Of a stretch of DNA of 64,000 bases, positions 18,421 through 28,124 are shown in pieces. Within the stretch, counting starts at the first letter, position 1, and every line of letters begins with the position of its first letter. Location: contig NZ_AP024882.1 of assembly GCF_024347675.1 (NCBI RefSeq), positions 310,001 through 374,000 of the forward strand. Direction: 5' to 3'. The position numbers and the translations under genes were made by a program. This DNA comes from Vibrio ishigakensis (GTDB lineage: Bacteria; Pseudomonadota; Gammaproteobacteria; Enterobacterales; Vibrionaceae). The notes under the pieces are model-generated. The model had not been told where the DNA came from. It saw nothing but the letters and a program-made list of their open reading frames with translations, and searched no databases.

Positions 18421-18960
18421 TTACTCTGCCAATACAGATTCACCAGACGTTGCCTTCACCTTAAGCCTGTTTCTATTGTCTCTATTTTCAATCACCTGCT
18501 GATGGTCATCGATAGGCCCTAACGTTTTAGCTAAACGGTCATACAGCACAACATTGGCAGTTGCCGCAAGGTTCATGCAGCCTGTGGTTGGCACGTACAC
18601 AACATGATCCGCTCTATCAATGATTTCTTGAGGCAAAGAGTTGTCTTCAGGGCCAAGCACATAGATAGCCTTCTCTGGGTGCGTAAATTGTGGCAATGAT
18701 GTCGCGCCCACCGCCAACTCAACACAAACTACCTTCACATCGCTGTCCAATTCCGCGAACAGATCGTCCTTTTCAACCAAACCAATTCGCTGATGGGCTT
18801 TCTTGGTATCGGCGTGCAATGTGGTCGCTCGATTGTAGCGATCACCGTTATAGCGAACTTGGGTAACGCCATAACAACCCGCAGCGCGCATAACACCGCC
18901 GACATTGGTCGGATTTTTAGGGTTGTAAAGGCCAAGAATTACAGTTGCTCGTGTGGACAT
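18421..18960 (-). CDS. TrmH/SpoU-family RNA 2'-O-methyltransferase
   Basis: 179-residue SPOUT methyltransferase. Motif 1 is NPTNVGGVMRAAGC (about residues 16-29), motif 2 LGPEDNSLPQEI (about 101), and motif 3 with the trefoil knot is MNLAATANVVLYDR (about 129). The length fits a minimal catalytic domain without an N-terminal substrate domain. Members methylate ribose in tRNA or rRNA using S-adenosylmethionine; which RNA is modified cannot be told from sequence. It is monocistronic on the minus strand. Confidence 0.88.
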   Translation of the reverse strand: MSTRATVILGLYNPKNPTNVGGVMRAAGCYGVTQVRYNGDRYNRATTLHADTKKAHQRIGLVEKDDLFAELDSDVKVVCVELAVGATSLPQFTHPEKAIYVLGPEDNSLPQEIIDRADHVVYVPTTGCMNLAATANVVLYDRLAKTLGPIDDHQQVIENRDNRNRLKVKATSGESVLAE

Positions 18961-19229
18961 AGTTTCTATTCTGTTTCGACTCAGTTGACATCAATACTCA
19001 ATTCCATGAATTGTCTGAATCCGATAAGGGACTTTCGTTCGGTAAGTTCATGGAAGTTTCCGCGGAGACTACAGTGAAAATAGCCTCGCATCAAATCAGT
19101 CAGCCCTAGTCTCTGCTAATTACCTAGTCCTGATCCAACCTACAACCTCAGCTTAAAGCTGTTCATTGTTTCTTTTTTCATCGGTGGATTAATCTACACC
19201 CAACTTAAGAACAAACGAGAGTAACCAAC

Positions 19230-20258
19230 ATGAAAAAATCAATTTTAGCACTAGTACTAGCGGCAACAGCAACCACAGCTATCGTAGGTACCGCACAAGC
19301 ATGTACAACTGCGGTTTACCACAATGGCGAGGCTTCTATCTCTTCTCGCTCTATGGACTGGTTCGGCCATGACGAAGCATCTGTAGTAGGTACAGGTAAA
19401 GGCGTTGAAGCTGTATACGCAGCGACTGACAACGCAGTAAAGGCGAAGTCAAAATACGCCACTCTGAAAATTAACTCTTTCCATGGCGCCAACACAGACA
19501 CAAGCAAAGGAGGGGTGGTTGCCGAAGCGATGAACGAAGCGGGTCTAGAAGCACGTATCCTTTACTTGAGCCGCACATACTCTGCTTTCCCAGAAGGTAG
19601 TGCGAAAACTCCGGACGTCTCTGCTCTAGAGGTACCAAACTGGGCGACAGATAACTTCGCCACCGTAGCTGAAGTGCTGGATGCTATCGAGAACGGCAAA
19701 GTAGACATCATCGAAGCTGAAATCTGTAATCTACCAACAAGCTCTGGTCACGGTCACTGCACCCAAGCTCCAGTCCACTACCAATTTGCTGACAAATCAG
19801 GTGACACGGCTATCGTAGAATTTGTGCAAGGTGAACTGAAAGTTTATCGTGGTGAAACGGCAAACGTGATGTCTAACGACCCTGAGCTGGCTGTGCACCT
19901 TGAGTTCTCAGCAAATGGCAAGAAATCTGATGGCTCAATTCACCCAATCGACCGTCGTCTACGTGGTAAAGAAATCATAGCTGACATGTACGCTCGTGAT
20001 GTAAAAGACAACGCAGCGGCTAAAAACGCAATGAAAGCAGTAGCTAACAGCACATTCGCAGGTTACGAACAGTTGGACCACTCACTAGAAACGCCGAACG
20101 TATTCCCAACGCTATGGACAGTTCACACTGACCGTAACCAAGGTGAGTGGGTGCTAGACCGCTACGATACCTGGTCAGCAGAAACCTACAACTTCACTAT
20201 GTTCGATGTTACCAAAGCGGAGTCCACAACTCTTGGTATCCACCCACAAGATAAGTAA
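19230..20258 (+). CDS. Exported choloylglycine hydrolase-family amidase (Ntn hydrolase)
   Basis: 342 residues. The signal peptide MKKSILALVLAATATTAIVGTAQA is followed directly by CTTAVYHNGEASISSRSMDW. Signal cleavage would expose Cys as the N-terminal nucleophile, which this Ntn family requires. Other family marks are Arg in SRSMDW and the conserved Asn/Arg region DRRLRGKEI. The family includes penicillin V acylases, bile-salt hydrolases and, in Gram-negatives, acyl-homoserine lactone acylases. Periplasmic hydrolysis of a linear amide is well supported, the substrate is not. It is a single gene with its own terminator. Confidence 0.9.
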   Translation: MKKSILALVLAATATTAIVGTAQACTTAVYHNGEASISSRSMDWFGHDEASVVGTGKGVEAVYAATDNAVKAKSKYATLKINSFHGANTDTSKGGVVAEAMNEAGLEARILYLSRTYSAFPEGSAKTPDVSALEVPNWATDNFATVAEVLDAIENGKVDIIEAEICNLPTSSGHGHCTQAPVHYQFADKSGDTAIVEFVQGELKVYRGETANVMSNDPELAVHLEFSANGKKSDGSIHPIDRRLRGKEIIADMYARDVKDNAAAKNAMKAVANSTFAGYEQLDHSLETPNVFPTLWTVHTDRNQGEWVLDRYDTWSAETYNFTMFDVTKAESTTLGIHPQDK

Positions 20259-20285
20259 TGGGAATATTAACAAGCTAACAGAAGC

Positions 20286-20315
20286 AGAAAAGGTGGCGAT
20301 TAAGCCACCTTTTCT
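20286..20315. terminator. Rho-independent terminator
   Basis: Twelve-bp stem AGAAAAGGTGGC / GCCACCTTTTCT with a 6-base loop, 27 bases after the amidase stop. The U-tract is partly within the stem, and it can work in both directions for the convergent SMR gene. Confidence 0.85.
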
Positions 20316-20379
20316 ATGTTTGGAGCAACCCAAAAGAACCTGTATCCACTATAGCTAGCTTTCTTGATTCAACAGCGAA

Positions 20380-20721
20380 TCAATGACTAACAGAGCTAGA
20401 TAAAAGGTTGATGATCAGAGTACCCAGCAAAATAAACGCGATACCCACAATGGCGTAGATATCCAGTTTCTGCCCGTAAACCAACCACGACAGCCCAGCT
20501 ACCAGCACGATGCCTGCTCCACACCAGATAGCGTAAGCCACTCCCAACGAGATGCTTTGTACCGTTACCGACAACAGATAAAAAGCCAGACCATAGCCAA
20601 TAAGGACCGCAAGCGTAGGTGTAAGCTCAGTAAAGTGCTTAGTCTTGGGAAGTAGCGTAGTAGCAAACACCTCTAAAACAATGGCCAGAGACAAAGTGAT
20701 GGCAGGAGAAACAGATAGCAT
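20380..20721 (-). CDS. Small multidrug resistance (SMR) family transporter
   Basis: 113 residues with four helices. The essential membrane glutamate is in helix 1 (LAIVLEVFATTLLP), and the signature GVAYAIWCGAGIVLV is in helix 3, as in EmrE/SugE. It exchanges protons for cationic compounds at the inner membrane as a dimer. The variant G-V-A-Y-A-I-W-C-G-A-G is nearest to EmrE/QacE-like members rather than Gdx guanidinium exporters, but this is a judgement by eye. It is a single gene. Confidence 0.88.
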   Translation of the reverse strand: MLSVSPAITLSLAIVLEVFATTLLPKTKHFTELTPTLAVLIGYGLAFYLLSVTVQSISLGVAYAIWCGAGIVLVAGLSWLVYGQKLDIYAIVGIAFILLGTLIINLLSSSVSH

Positions 20722-20957
20722 GAAATAGTGTCCTTAGAACAATTTTGTTGCTGAGATTAACCTATTTCTGTGTCAGTTACATGAGCTGTTTATTTAGAGA
20801 ATCCAAACGAGCCCAGTTGCTCTCCTTAAATGCCAACCAGTGCATAGTTTCACTATAAAACAGATTGATTTCAGAACGTTGTGCGACCAATTCGACACTT
20901 TTTTAGGCGATGAACAACTATCCTATAAGTAGTAGTTAAATAGCATGAGGTGACGTT

Positions 20958-21392
20958 ATGAAATACCAACATATCTTAGTCGCACTAGAGCTTGAGGGTG
21001 AATGCAACGTTTTGATAGACAGAGCGGTTTCCATGGCGAAGCTTGTCGATGCTCAGTTGTCTTTTGTCCATATCGATGGCTCCCATGGCGAGATTTATCC
21101 GGAACTGGTCGACTTGCAAGCTAGCTATCACGAAGCACCACTCAAGAAACGCTCCGTGGAGCAACTCAACAAGATAGTCGAGTACACCAACCACCCTATT
21201 GAGCATATCTGGGTGGGTACAGGTGACCTTAGTGAGAAGATTGAAGCTATGGTGAAAGACAACAAAATAGACCTTGTTGTCTGTGGTCACCACCATGACT
21301 TCTGGAGCCGCATTATTTCTTACTCTAAGCACCTTATCGATCACTCCCCTACCGATATTCTAGTGGTGCCAATTCCAGTGGAAGAGAAATAA
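20958..21392 (+). CDS. Universal stress protein (UspA family)
   Basis: 144 residues of the Usp fold: the N-terminal strand MKYQHILVALEL, a long helix, and the C-terminal segment DLVVCGHHHDFWSRIISYS. This is the Vibrio/E. coli UspA form lacking the full ATP-binding G-2x-G-9x-G(S/T) pattern. It is a cytoplasmic dimer induced by stress or growth arrest. GAGGTGACGTT precedes the ATG. It is monocistronic with a strong terminator right after the stop. Confidence 0.9.
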   Translation: MKYQHILVALELEGECNVLIDRAVSMAKLVDAQLSFVHIDGSHGEIYPELVDLQASYHEAPLKKRSVEQLNKIVEYTNHPIEHIWVGTGDLSEKIEAMVKDNKIDLVVCGHHHDFWSRIISYSKHLIDHSPTDILVVPIPVEEK

Positions 21393-21395
21393 AAC

Positions 21396-21420
21396 AAAGG
21401 AGACCAGAGGTCTCCTTTTT
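21396..21420 (+). terminator. Rho-independent terminator
   Basis: AAAGGAGACC / GGTCTCCTTT with a 3-base loop then TT, three bases after the usp stop. It can also serve the convergent patatin gene. Confidence 0.9.
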
Positions 21421-21425
21421 CAATT

Positions 21426-23048
21426 TTAGATATCCTTCAAAGCCTTCTTCGCCACCCAGTAGGAAAGGTTAGTCAGGAGGTTGGTTTGCAACTTACTTAG
21501 CTCAACAACCCCTCGAATGTTTTCAAAGAAGGTGCCGTAGTGAGGAAAATCTTCTAGTCCTTTTTGATTGCCTATTAAGCGCTTCTTCTTGGCTATAAGT
21601 TTGGCTAACTCTTTATCTTTCAACTTGCGCTCCCAAGCTGAACTTCGGCAGTTGTATACCCAAGTAATTTCGACCTCATGTCCTGCCTCTATGCCATAGT
21701 GCTTATTTTCTATTGTGACTAGATTGGTTTTAGCGAACAGAGCCGTTTTTGCTATGTACTCTTCGCTGCTAGCCTCCTCTTTTACTAGCGTTCGGAAATG
21801 CTCAATAAGCTTAATCAATTCCTCTCTACCGTTTTCAAACACTACGTTTGTTGAAAAATCCTCTTTCTTCCAGAAATTATCAATAGGTATAAACAGTGCC
21901 TTTAACGACTTGTTCACCCCACTATCTAAAGGCTTTTTCTTATTAGGCGAGAACGGCTTCTTAGTGTTGATAAACACCACGATCTTACTCACTTTGCGTG
22001 CAAGCAAAGGCATGATGCCCAGATTTTCTAGATGACCACCATCAGAATGGGGATACTCTTCTGATACATAGTTATCACCCTCTTTTACATTCAGTGGCAG
22101 ATGATTAAATTCCGGAAAGCCGAGTGCTCCAAGGCCAATATTAGAGGTGATTTCTTGTGGGGCTGCACCTGTACTGGCAATGATGTCACACAGAGAGAAG
22201 GCCTTCTCATTGGTAATGTCTAGGCTAAGAACCGGCGCCTGTTTAACAAGTAATTGCTCACGACCAGAAAACTCTCTTTTTCGGTAAGGTCCCATACAGT
22301 CATAACCCACGCTGGTGATATAGCCACCACCGAAATAGTCATCACTACTGAACACATCTTCGTCTAGATGCCCCACGCGCACGCCAGAATAATAAGGGGT
22401 GTACTCAACGTGATATTTTTTGTCGGAAGCCAGGCCGTCTTCATTCAATAGGGTCGCTCCAAGGATCAAATAAGGCGCACCTTCTCGAACTTGATGGAAA
22501 TCAGGGTTCATCCCACGTGGAAAGCCCTGCTTAGCCAAAGCTTTAGTTTCGTTGTTAAACGTAAAGTAGTGATTGGGGTTATCCAACCCATAAGGCTTCA
22601 GAAACACCTTACCAAGCGAATAAGCAAAGCTCTCATCACCTCTTAGCTTGAGTCCCCCCTCCAATAAGTTACTGACCAAGTTCGACTGTGTTATTGCCTC
22701 TTGCAGAGAATTAGGAAGCACAGATTTACTGTTGGATAGAGTGATATTTTCTGGGTCACTGATCTTGCCAAAATACTGGTCTAAATCATGGGTATAGCTA
22801 AATGGAGTTGCCGCCCATCCGCCACCCGAAACCGCAGAGATGTACTTTACCCTAGGCAGCAGTCCTAGTTCATCTAACGCTTTGAGTTGACCTAGAGTAC
22901 AGGCCGCTGAACGTGTGCCACCTCCAGAGAATGCCACGCCTAGGTCTCTGTTCGCGTACGCTTGTTGAAAGCTCTCAAGTGTTGCCTCGGGAAACTGGTT
23001 CTGATCAATCCACTCTCGAGACCAAAAATCTACGTAGAACTTACTCAT
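21426..23048 (-). CDS. Patatin-like / cPLA2-like phospholipase
   Basis: 540-residue soluble protein without a signal peptide. The oxyanion loop is LGVAFSGGGTRSA (about residues 36-48). The nucleophile elbow is ISAVSGGGWAAT, where Ser is followed by Gly-Gly-Gly as in cytosolic PLA2-type enzymes. The catalytic Asp lies in the later DGGHLENLGIMPLL (about residue 338). It should hydrolyse acyl esters of phospholipids or lysophospholipids. The C-terminal 200 residues are charged and not assigned. It is a single gene ending at the usp terminator. Substrate and target membrane are unknown. Confidence 0.82.
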   Translation of the reverse strand: MSKFYVDFWSREWIDQNQFPEATLESFQQAYANRDLGVAFSGGGTRSAACTLGQLKALDELGLLPRVKYISAVSGGGWAATPFSYTHDLDQYFGKISDPENITLSNSKSVLPNSLQEAITQSNLVSNLLEGGLKLRGDESFAYSLGKVFLKPYGLDNPNHYFTFNNETKALAKQGFPRGMNPDFHQVREGAPYLILGATLLNEDGLASDKKYHVEYTPYYSGVRVGHLDEDVFSSDDYFGGGYITSVGYDCMGPYRKREFSGREQLLVKQAPVLSLDITNEKAFSLCDIIASTGAAPQEITSNIGLGALGFPEFNHLPLNVKEGDNYVSEEYPHSDGGHLENLGIMPLLARKVSKIVVFINTKKPFSPNKKKPLDSGVNKSLKALFIPIDNFWKKEDFSTNVVFENGREELIKLIEHFRTLVKEEASSEEYIAKTALFAKTNLVTIENKHYGIEAGHEVEITWVYNCRSSAWERKLKDKELAKLIAKKKRLIGNQKGLEDFPHYGTFFENIRGVVELSKLQTNLLTNLSYWVAKKALKDI

Positions 23049-23308
23049 CCTATTTCTCCCTGAGTTCTGAATAAACCAGCAGGATACCGCGCCAGTTTCT
23101 CAAGCCGATGAATAATACTAGATGGCAAGAGTATAAATTTTCCACACCCTTTCGGGTGATATTTCCAAGGCTTTAGTAAGATTTGGAACGTGAGAAAGCG
23201 TGTTCAATCCCAATGTAACCCACAGTAATCGTCCAAGATACATTAGGATACAGAGTCAGTTTCTGAGTCCCGACATAATGAGCCCATACAAACCAACAGG
23301 GCTCAATC

Positions 23309-24088
23309 ATGAAAAAAATCTGTCTTACAATCTCAGCGATTCTTCTGTCTAGCCATGCGATGGCCGACACCAATACAGCTTATGTGCGAAACGGTAATAT
23401 CTATACCCACGAGAACCAAGCCTTCATCGGTGGTGGTGTAATTACTGGGAGTAAATTCTATAAGGGACAAGACCACCAAACAGCGGCTTATCTGAATGGC
23501 GGTTACCACGGCGAAGACTTCAACGCTGACCTAGCCGGTATCAACTACCGCTTCTTAGGCAGTAACGAAGACGTTTTTAACATGAGTGCTTTTATTGCAG
23601 CTAACCCAGGCTTCGATTCAGATAAAGCTGACATCCTCGCAGGGATGAGCGATAGAAAGTTCAGTGCAGACCTAGGCTTAAACGCCGATATCCATCTCGG
23701 ACAAGGCACATTGGCAACCAAGTTCCAACACGACGTCACTGGTGTCTATAAAAGCTTTCAAGCCGATATCACTTACTATCACCCAGTCAACCTAGGTGGT
23801 GTTGCCGACCTAGTGCCTTATGCTGGCGTACATTACTTCAGTAAAGACTACGTGAACTACTACACAGGTGTTTCGCAATCGGATGCCACAGTTGGTAGAC
23901 CCGCTTACAAAAGCGACGGTGCCTTTGCCTATAAGGTAGGTTATATGCTGGTAATTCCTGTTACTGAGAACCTAGACGTTACCCAATCCACTGGTTACTC
24001 ATATCTTGATTCCAATATCTCAGACTCACCTCTAGTCGACAGTCAAAATCAGTGGGCAACCACCTTTGGCATCAGCTACGCCTTCTAA
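23309..24088 (+). CDS. ompV: MipA/OmpV-family outer membrane protein
   Basis: 259 residues. The signal peptide MKKICLTISAILLSSHAMA is followed by a beta-barrel of about 10-12 strands of alternating polarity, ending in the outer-membrane C-terminal Phe (TTFGISYAF). The opening motif FIGGGVITGSKFYKGQDHQTAAYLNG is typical of MipA/OmpV proteins. E. coli MipA scaffolds murein enzymes; vibrio OmpV has adhesion or osmotic roles. A second family member lies at 29228-30097. A GTG-started lipoprotein gene follows after 12 bases, probably in the same operon. Confidence 0.88.
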   Translation: MKKICLTISAILLSSHAMADTNTAYVRNGNIYTHENQAFIGGGVITGSKFYKGQDHQTAAYLNGGYHGEDFNADLAGINYRFLGSNEDVFNMSAFIAANPGFDSDKADILAGMSDRKFSADLGLNADIHLGQGTLATKFQHDVTGVYKSFQADITYYHPVNLGGVADLVPYAGVHYFSKDYVNYYTGVSQSDATVGRPAYKSDGAFAYKVGYMLVIPVTENLDVTQSTGYSYLDSNISDSPLVDSQNQWATTFGISYAF

Positions 24089-24100
24089 AGGAAGAGAACA

Positions 24101-24556
24101 GTGCTCCCAATTAAACAGATCACAACCATTACGGTATTGGCCTTGATGCTCAGTGCTTGCGCGACACCTTACGATACCCAAAAGAGCTTTTGGAGCTTTG
24201 GTAAAGGCTTTGAAACGACTCAGATTGCCCAAGATAGCTGGCAAATCAGCTTCGTCGGTAACAACAACACAGATCGCGCTTTAACACGCAAGTACATCAT
24301 GCGAAAAGCCGCGGAACTTTGCCATGAGGCAGGCTATCCATACTTTACCTACACCAATGAAATGACCAATCGCGACGCTGTGAATCAATTTGGTGTAGCA
24401 ACTAAGGACGATGACCTGTTGTTTGGAAGCTCTAGCGTGAGCAGAGAGACCTCTTCTGTAGTAGAAGTGACTGGCCTGAAACTTAAGCCAAAACACAACC
24501 AGAACCGAGTCTACGATACTGAATTTATACTTAATCACCTTAAGTTTGATAACTAG
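24101..24556 (+). CDS. Lipoprotein, CC0125/CC1285-like
   Basis: 151 residues starting at a GTG codon preceded by AAAGGAAGAG. The type II signal peptide has lipobox LSAC (Cys20). The mature domain has a helix RKYIMRKAAELCHEAGYPYFTYTN, as in small lipoproteins of the CC0125 type, and a C-terminal strand YDTEFILNHLKF. The function is unknown. It lies 12 bases after ompV and ends at a palindrome terminator, so ompV and this gene look like one unit. Confidence 0.75.
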   Translation: MLPIKQITTITVLALMLSACATPYDTQKSFWSFGKGFETTQIAQDSWQISFVGNNNTDRALTRKYIMRKAAELCHEAGYPYFTYTNEMTNRDAVNQFGVATKDDDLLFGSSSVSRETSSVVEVTGLKLKPKHNQNRVYDTEFILNHLKFDN

Positions 24557-24581
24557 AGTATCTGCTTATTAAGGACAAAGA

Positions 24582-24605
24582 AAAGGAGCTCAATTGAGCT
24601 CCTTT
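24582..24605. terminator. Bidirectional terminator
   Basis: A perfect 24-base palindrome, AAAGGAGCTCAA / TTGAGCTCCTTT, flanked by A-rich and T-rich sequence. It lies between the convergent lipoprotein and SSS genes. Confidence 0.88.
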
Positions 24606-24675
24606 ATTTCTGGGATTAATTAGCCAACTTGTAATACTGAAAAGCAATTTCGCTAATTTCAGTTTAGATTACTGA

Positions 24676-26508
24676 TCAATTTGCTCGGGCTTTTTTGATT
24701 GTATTTTCTATTGAGTCATCTACTGCTTTAACAAGCAGCAGGCCAACACTCAGAACAATAGCTCCACACAAAACGAAGGTCATTCTGCCCCATAAAGGGT
24801 TTGGTAATACAAACATTGCCATCACACCGACGCCTGAAACGGCGATAAGAGAGCCCAACATTTTTCGTTGTTTATTATCCAGTTTTTTCTGATCAGTTGA
24901 GTCATTGACAAGCGGTGTTGCTAGATTATCAAAGAACTGATCTACATCTTTTTGACGTTGCTCTTCCAGAGGCTTGAAGAACATGGTGGTCGCGCAGAAG
25001 AAACCAGCGGTAATTACCATGTGACCAACTAGCCCTAATGCAACTTTAATATCAGCCCATTCACGCTTGGTCAGTTCACTCAGACCAAACCATGACTCGA
25101 TGTGATCTGCTGTAATAACGAAACCAACAATATAAGAAACTATACCGCCTACGAGTAATGTTCCCCAGCCAGCCCAATCTGGTGTTTTCTTGATAAAGAA
25201 GCCACAGAATGCTGGGATCGTCATAGGGAAGCTGATAAGTGCGCCTACGTACATCATAGTATCAAAAAGACTTAAACCTTTTAGGGAGTTGATGAACAGC
25301 GCAATAAATATAATCGCAAAACCAAAGAATGCTGAGGTCAACTTTGACACTACCATCAATTCTTTTTCAGTGGCCGCAGGACGAAGAATCGGTTGATAAA
25401 AGTTCATCACAAATATGCCTGAATTGCGATTTAAACCTGAATCCATAGAAGACATAGTTGCAGCAAACATAGCGGCAATTAGCAGACCAACCATACCTGC
25501 AGGCATGTATTTTTCCACGAAATATAGATAAGCAAAGTCGCCAGCTTTATTACCCGCATCTGGATATTGAGCTACGAGGTCTACACCTTGAGATGCAATG
25601 AACCAAGACGGTAGAAACCAAATTACTGGTCCAATCGTCATGAGCACACAAGCCAATAAAGCCGCCTTCTTGGCATTCTTAGAGTCTTTTGCTGCTAAGT
25701 AACGATATGAGTTCAGCATGTTGTTAGTGATGCTGAACTGTTTCATGAAGATACAAAATGCCCAGATACCAAAAACGCTGATGTAGTTAAGGTTATTACC
25801 TGAAATGAATGAAGCGCCTTCCTCCACAGGGAAGTCGTTAATGATATTTGAAACACCTCCACCATGTACCACGGCAATAACTGCACAAGTTACGGTTACT
25901 GCCATAATGATGACCATCTGCATGAAATCAGAGGCAATAACTGCCCAAGAACCGCCACTCACAGACATGATCAGCACTACTAGCCCTGTTAACCAAATGG
26001 TTGTCTCCATATCAAATCCAAAGATACCGGAAGCGATAATAGCTAGACCATTTAGCCAAATACCTGCAGATATCACACTGTTCGGCATAGAAGACCATGT
26101 AAACACTTGTTCGTTTTTGGAGCCAAAACGCATGCGGATAGCGTCTATAGGTGTCACTACACGTAGCTGGCGAAACTTTGGTGCGAAGTACAGGTAATTC
26201 ATTAGATAGCCAAAAGCATTAGCTACAAAAATCATAGCCACAGCAAAACCATCTGAATACGCTTTACCTGCGGCACCAGTAAATGTCCAAGCACTGAACT
26301 GAGTCATGAACGCAGTTGCACCCACCATCCACCACAACATGTTACCGCCGCCTCGGAAGTAATCACTGGTTGTGCTGGTAAAACTACGGAACATCCATCC
26401 TATTGCAATTAGAAATAGGAAATAGACAGCAACGATAAGGGTATTGAGTTCCACTTTGGTATTCTCACATTCGTTAATAAACGAGAGGATAATATCCATA
26501 GCCAACAT
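24676..26508 (-). CDS. Sodium:solute symporter (SSS family)
   Basis: 610-residue membrane protein of the SSS (SglT/PutP-like) fold with about 14-15 helices. It shows YFRGGGNMLWWMVGATAFMTQFSAWTF early on and GLLIAAMFAATMSSMDSGLNRNSGI at the helix 8 sodium site. The conserved Ser residues of the Na2 site (SSMDS) are present. Marine vibrios use close relatives for sugar or oligosaccharide uptake, and some sit in alginate gene clusters. No catabolic genes are adjacent here, so the solute is unknown. The ribosome site is weak; ATG 26499 is an alternative start. Confidence 0.85.
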   Translation of the reverse strand: MLAMDIILSFINECENTKVELNTLIVAVYFLFLIAIGWMFRSFTSTTSDYFRGGGNMLWWMVGATAFMTQFSAWTFTGAAGKAYSDGFAVAMIFVANAFGYLMNYLYFAPKFRQLRVVTPIDAIRMRFGSKNEQVFTWSSMPNSVISAGIWLNGLAIIASGIFGFDMETTIWLTGLVVLIMSVSGGSWAVIASDFMQMVIIMAVTVTCAVIAVVHGGGVSNIINDFPVEEGASFISGNNLNYISVFGIWAFCIFMKQFSITNNMLNSYRYLAAKDSKNAKKAALLACVLMTIGPVIWFLPSWFIASQGVDLVAQYPDAGNKAGDFAYLYFVEKYMPAGMVGLLIAAMFAATMSSMDSGLNRNSGIFVMNFYQPILRPAATEKELMVVSKLTSAFFGFAIIFIALFINSLKGLSLFDTMMYVGALISFPMTIPAFCGFFIKKTPDWAGWGTLLVGGIVSYIVGFVITADHIESWFGLSELTKREWADIKVALGLVGHMVITAGFFCATTMFFKPLEEQRQKDVDQFFDNLATPLVNDSTDQKKLDNKQRKMLGSLIAVSGVGVMAMFVLPNPLWGRMTFVLCGAIVLSVGLLLVKAVDDSIENTIKKARAN

Positions 26509-26770
26509 TATTTGTAGTATTATATTTTAATTGTGTGATGAAATTTGAAGTCTTACAAATTAAAAAACAACCAGAAAGAATTCAATTTTTTATAATCCTC
26601 AAACAATCCTATTAAAATCAATCCCTTGCAGTAATTTTAATTGAAGAAAATTAGCTATAAAAGGAATCTTTATCGCTACGATAAATATATTGAGATGTAC
26701 TTAAGTCATTTCTGTGTATTTTGTCACTGGGTCGTAAATGTATATATTCTTATAACCTTTCATAGGGCTA

Positions 26771-28123
26771 TTACATTTTTTTCGACTCTAGCTCACAGCG
26801 GCTGTTTCTTCGTTTTACATCGTGCATAGGCGACTCATCACTCTTGAGTCGTTTCATCTTGAGTCGCATACAGGCCCCGCCAAGGCTTGGTGAACTATGA
26901 ATAGAAAGCTTGGAGTCCATCCAAGTGCCAATGCGGTTTACTATCGCAAGCCCCATGCCATGTCCCGAGTTCCCGCGACTTTGAGAACCGCGTACGAAGG
27001 GTTGGATAACCTTTTCAACCTCACTCTGTTTGATTCCTTCACCATCATCCTCAACAACGATCACCACATGCTTGTCATCAGAGGCTAGGCTAACGCGTAT
27101 CTTTGATTTGCCGAAACGCTCTGCATTACTAAGAAGGTTACCTAGCTGCATAGCCAAATAGATAGGGTCGCTCTCCACCAGCACTGGGGCAGAGCTTGGA
27201 ACAAAGTCTATATCCAGTTCAGTTTGTCCAAAGGCCTCTAAACGACTTTTCACCCAAGCATTTAGCTCTATCTGCTCTAGATTAGGTTGGATGTTCGCTT
27301 CATCAAGGCGAGCATAACTAAGCAAGGTAGAAACCAGCTCCTCCATATTGTCCAAGTCTCGATTGAGACGAGCGAAGTACTTTGCTTGCAACTCTGGATT
27401 TTGCGTCTCTTCCAGTGCCTCAATACCAAACCTTAAACGTGCTATTGGAGTTTTTAAGTCATGTGAGACAGCGCGACTAAGAAGCTTATTGTCATCCACC
27501 AGTTGCGCAATTCTGTCGGCCATGCGGTTGAACTCAGACTCGATATTGAAAATGTAGGAGCTCTTACTTACTGGGATTCTCTTCTCCAATCTTCCCAAAC
27601 CAAAATCGTGTGTGGTCTTACTGAGATTTAGCAGTTGCTTAATTAAAGGGGCTACCCAGATCAGTAATATGGCTACTAAGCCTATGTAAAACAGCAAGGT
27701 AAACAGGGTATTGCGTGAAATATAGGGACTATCGATTGAATGGAGCGACGTGGTTATATTGAGAACCTTTTGAGTTTCAGGCATCAAAAAATGCAGTGAT
27801 ATACCCTCATCGGACTCAAGCATGAGGTACGCATCCTTCTTAAATTCCGAAGAAAGAGGCTCAGGTAAAGGGAAACGCTCAAGCTCCGCAATTGAAAGCT
27901 TCTCTGAATTGACGCTGTTCCACCTCTTCAGATACAGCTGCAATCTAGGGCTGTCTGTATCTAAACTCCTAGAAAGGTCAACGCCCAACAGTTGTAGAGC
28001 CGCAATGCGCTCATTGAGATTTGGGCCATCTGATGGTTCACTGGCTATCTGACTGATGGACCAACCCAACAGAGCGATAGAAACAAGAACCACAAACACT
28101 AGGGAGAGAATAAGCTTTCGCAT
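26771..28123 (-). CDS. Sensor histidine kinase, RstB-like
   Basis: 450 residues. Two membrane helices flank a periplasmic sensor domain of about 110-120 residues (about residues 25-140). A HAMP region follows with a His box, SHDLKTPIARLRF (around 220). The catalytic domain has an N box in GNLLSNAERFGKSKI and G boxes in EDDGEGI and GHGMGLAIV. The C-terminus is Lys/Arg-rich. Its order after an RstA-like regulator, with a 1-base gap, indicates a cognate pair. The signal sensed is unknown. It ends the four-gene operon beginning with mipA. Confidence 0.9.
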   Translation of the reverse strand: MRKLILSLVFVVLVSIALLGWSISQIASEPSDGPNLNERIAALQLLGVDLSRSLDTDSPRLQLYLKRWNSVNSEKLSIAELERFPLPEPLSSEFKKDAYLMLESDEGISLHFLMPETQKVLNITTSLHSIDSPYISRNTLFTLLFYIGLVAILLIWVAPLIKQLLNLSKTTHDFGLGRLEKRIPVSKSSYIFNIESEFNRMADRIAQLVDDNKLLSRAVSHDLKTPIARLRFGIEALEETQNPELQAKYFARLNRDLDNMEELVSTLLSYARLDEANIQPNLEQIELNAWVKSRLEAFGQTELDIDFVPSSAPVLVESDPIYLAMQLGNLLSNAERFGKSKIRVSLASDDKHVVIVVEDDGEGIKQSEVEKVIQPFVRGSQSRGNSGHGMGLAIVNRIGTWMDSKLSIHSSPSLGGACMRLKMKRLKSDESPMHDVKRRNSRCELESKKM

Positions 28124-28124
28124 G

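Noticed and set aside
23173..23373. 66-codon minus-strand frame upstream of ompV
   Set aside because: It overlaps the start of ompV and its promoter region, with no ribosome site or recognisable protein features.
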